From Gammaproteobacteria bacterium (GTDB lineage Bacteria; Pseudomonadota; Gammaproteobacteria; Steroidobacterales; Woeseiaceae), in assembly GCA_029863125.1 (NCBI GenBank), contig JAOTWB010000015.1:1-51390 (forward strand): a stretch of 51,390 nucleotides of DNA. The letters are read 5' to 3'. Each line of letters opens with the position of its first letter. The first letter of the stretch is position 1. The position numbers and the translations under genes are program-made. This document shows positions 50,528 through 51,390 of this stretch, piece after piece. The notes beneath the pieces were generated by a model. That model was not told where the DNA came from and did no database searches. It saw nothing but the letters and a program-made list of their open reading frames with translations.

Positions 50528-50814
50528 AACCTCGCGCCGACTTCGATTGGCCAGCGCCTGACTCTCATTCCAAAAACTCGGCGCCGAAACTTCGTATGGC
50601 TTCGGCTATAACGTCACTTTTTCCAGACACGCGAAAGGGCCAGCCATCGCGGAGAGTTTGCTCTCTTTGCTCTGGGGCTGACCCTAAGCTCCGACCCGAT
50701 CCATCGATCGGTCCGGCGGTTCCGGGATTTGCCGTGTCACCCTCGATTTCCTGGCGACGGATATGGTGCCTGGCTGTGTCCTGGCCGACTCCCGGTCCGG
50801 CCAAGTGCAGCGAG
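50528..50814 (-). promoter_or_regulatory. Long structured leader of rplC
   Basis: About 287 nt of transcribed spacer precede rplC. Stem-loops seen by eye are: 50782-50787 with 50798-50803 (TGGCCG/CGGCCA); 50696-50701 with 50706-50711 (CCGATC/GATCGG); and 50636-50645 with 50676-50685 (10 pairs with one mismatch or wobble), which encloses GAGAG/CTCTC at 50652-50656 and 50661-50665. The only open frame here (50565-50843, minus) has no coding character. An L4-type autoregulatory leader is a reasonable inference. The E. coli S10 leader serves that role, but upstream of rpsJ. Confidence 0.55.
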
Positions 50815-50820
50815 CCCGCT

Positions 50821-50848
50821 ATTATACGACGCAAAACCCCCAATACAA
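50821..50848 (-). promoter_or_regulatory. Sigma70-type promoter for rplC
   Basis: On the minus strand, TTGTAT (50848-50843) and a perfect TATAAT (50826-50821) are separated by 16 bases. The expected start of transcription is about 50814. A-rich sequence lies just upstream of the -35 box. It would drive rplC, rplD, rplW and the genes beyond independently of rpsJ. The remaining spacer up to rpsJ (50849-51024) holds no ORF or clear terminator, only a small TCCCG/CGGGA hairpin. Confidence 0.7.
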
Positions 50849-51024
50849 GCGGTTTCCGGCCTTTTTGTGCGGAATTCTCAGAGGACTACTTCTCTATCAA
50901 AATCAATAGCTTATCTGGCCCACGGTGGACACGACGATCCTCATTGAAAGTAATAGCGCACCTCGGTCCCGCTTGACGGGAGCAGAGCGAGCCATTTCGA
51001 TGAGGAATACGTCCCCCGCAGCGC

Positions 51025-51339
51025 TCAGTTCAGCTTGATCTGAACATCGACGCCGGCCGGTAACTCCAGTTTCATCAGGGCGTCAACGGTCTTGTCGGTG
51101 GGGTCCACAATGTCCATCAGGCGCTTGTGGGTACGTATTTCGTACTGGTCCCGAGCGTCCTTGTTGACATGAGGTGAAATCAGGATCGTGAAACGCTCCT
51201 TTCTCATTGGCAGCGGAATCGGGCCTTTTACAGTGGCACCGGTGCGCTTGGCCGTATCCACGATTTCCCGCGCCGAGCTGTCAATCAGGCGATGATCGAA
51301 TGCTTTCAGACGAATACGAATGTTCTGGTTTGTGGCCAC
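51025..51339 (-). CDS. rpsJ: 30S ribosomal protein S10 (NusE)
   Basis: The product has 104 aa, a 30S head protein that also acts with NusB in transcription antitermination. [20 protein letters not shown] and the [20 protein letters not shown] segment are diagnostic. It starts with GTG 51339, with AAGGA 6 bases upstream. The next gene to the right would usually be tuf; its end is outside or just at the window edge. Confidence 0.98.
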   Translation of the reverse strand: MATNQNIRIRLKAFDHRLIDSSAREIVDTAKRTGATVKGPIPLPMRKERFTILISPHVNKDARDQYEIRTHKRLMDIVDPTDKTVDALMKLELPAGVDVQIKLN

Positions 51340-51390
51340 TTTAATTCCTTAGATCAAAAATGTGTCTGCAGGAGCGCCCGCTGGGCGTCA

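Noticed and set aside
50565-50843. 92-codon ORF in the rplC leader
   Set aside because: No ribosome site, it starts upstream of the promoter's expected start point, and the composition is non-coding.
51340-51390. CGCCC/GGGCG hairpin upstream of rpsJ as a tuf terminator
   Set aside because: Only 5 base pairs, and the T-run is about 15 bases away, too far for an intrinsic terminator.

Overview
The window reads as chromosomal DNA of a free-living gammaproteobacterium, moderately GC-rich. Three conserved blocks support this: the miaB-phoH-ybeY-corC-lnt-leuS-lptE block, an ssb / MFS / divergent uvrA block, and a complete S10-spc-alpha ribosomal cluster with secY, rpmJ and rpoA in the gammaproteobacterial order. 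A deep lineage near Woeseiales or Xanthomonadales is only an impression. I see no tRNA or rRNA gene, no insertion sequence, no phage gene and no CRISPR array. Almost every gene lies on the minus strand; the exceptions are the gene tail at the left edge, uvrA, uup and pepQ.

Layout. 1-458: tail of an unidentified plus-strand gene, then a long imperfect inverted repeat. 459-10021 (minus): miaB, phoH, ybeY, corC, lnt, leuS and lptE, followed, where holA often sits, by a conserved HExxH protein of unknown function and a six-helix membrane protein. These genes cover tRNA thiomethylation, rRNA maturation, lipoprotein acylation, LPS export and Leu-tRNA charging. 10068-14793: ssb, a YajR-like MFS transporter and divergent uvrA. 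14704-21262 (minus): slyX, a 1354-residue two-module exported membrane protein, a DUF2238 membrane protein, an alpha/beta hydrolase and an ATP-grasp enzyme. The last four are almost gapless and are the best candidate here for an undescribed system. 21329-23233: uup. 23256-34277 (minus): a long run of small accessory genes (MAPEG, TerB, DUF1801, upp, VOC, VIT-like, GNAT, DUF1761, methyltransferase, MFS, SWIM, DUF3291, a frameshifted membrane gene, cupin, DUF4404), then trpS and ggt. 34345-36973: pepQ, an SDR oxidoreductase and an unidentified ORF.

37034-51390: the ribosomal cluster, transcribed right to left from rpsJ to rplQ and closed by a strong intrinsic terminator. Its one unusual feature is a 497-base gap between rpsJ and rplC. 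On the transcribed strand this gap holds a good sigma70-type promoter with a perfect TATAAT, followed by about 287 nt of leader with several stem-loops. This suggests that the rplC-rplD-... part of the S10 operon is separately initiated and possibly autoregulated in this organism.

Translation in the window is tightly coupled: many genes overlap by 1-8 bases, and several depend on TTG or GTG starts (lptE, lnt, the ATP-grasp gene, ybeY, rplX, rpsJ). Start choices below rest on Shine-Dalgarno spacing and family N-termini. Family names rest on motif recognition without a database search.
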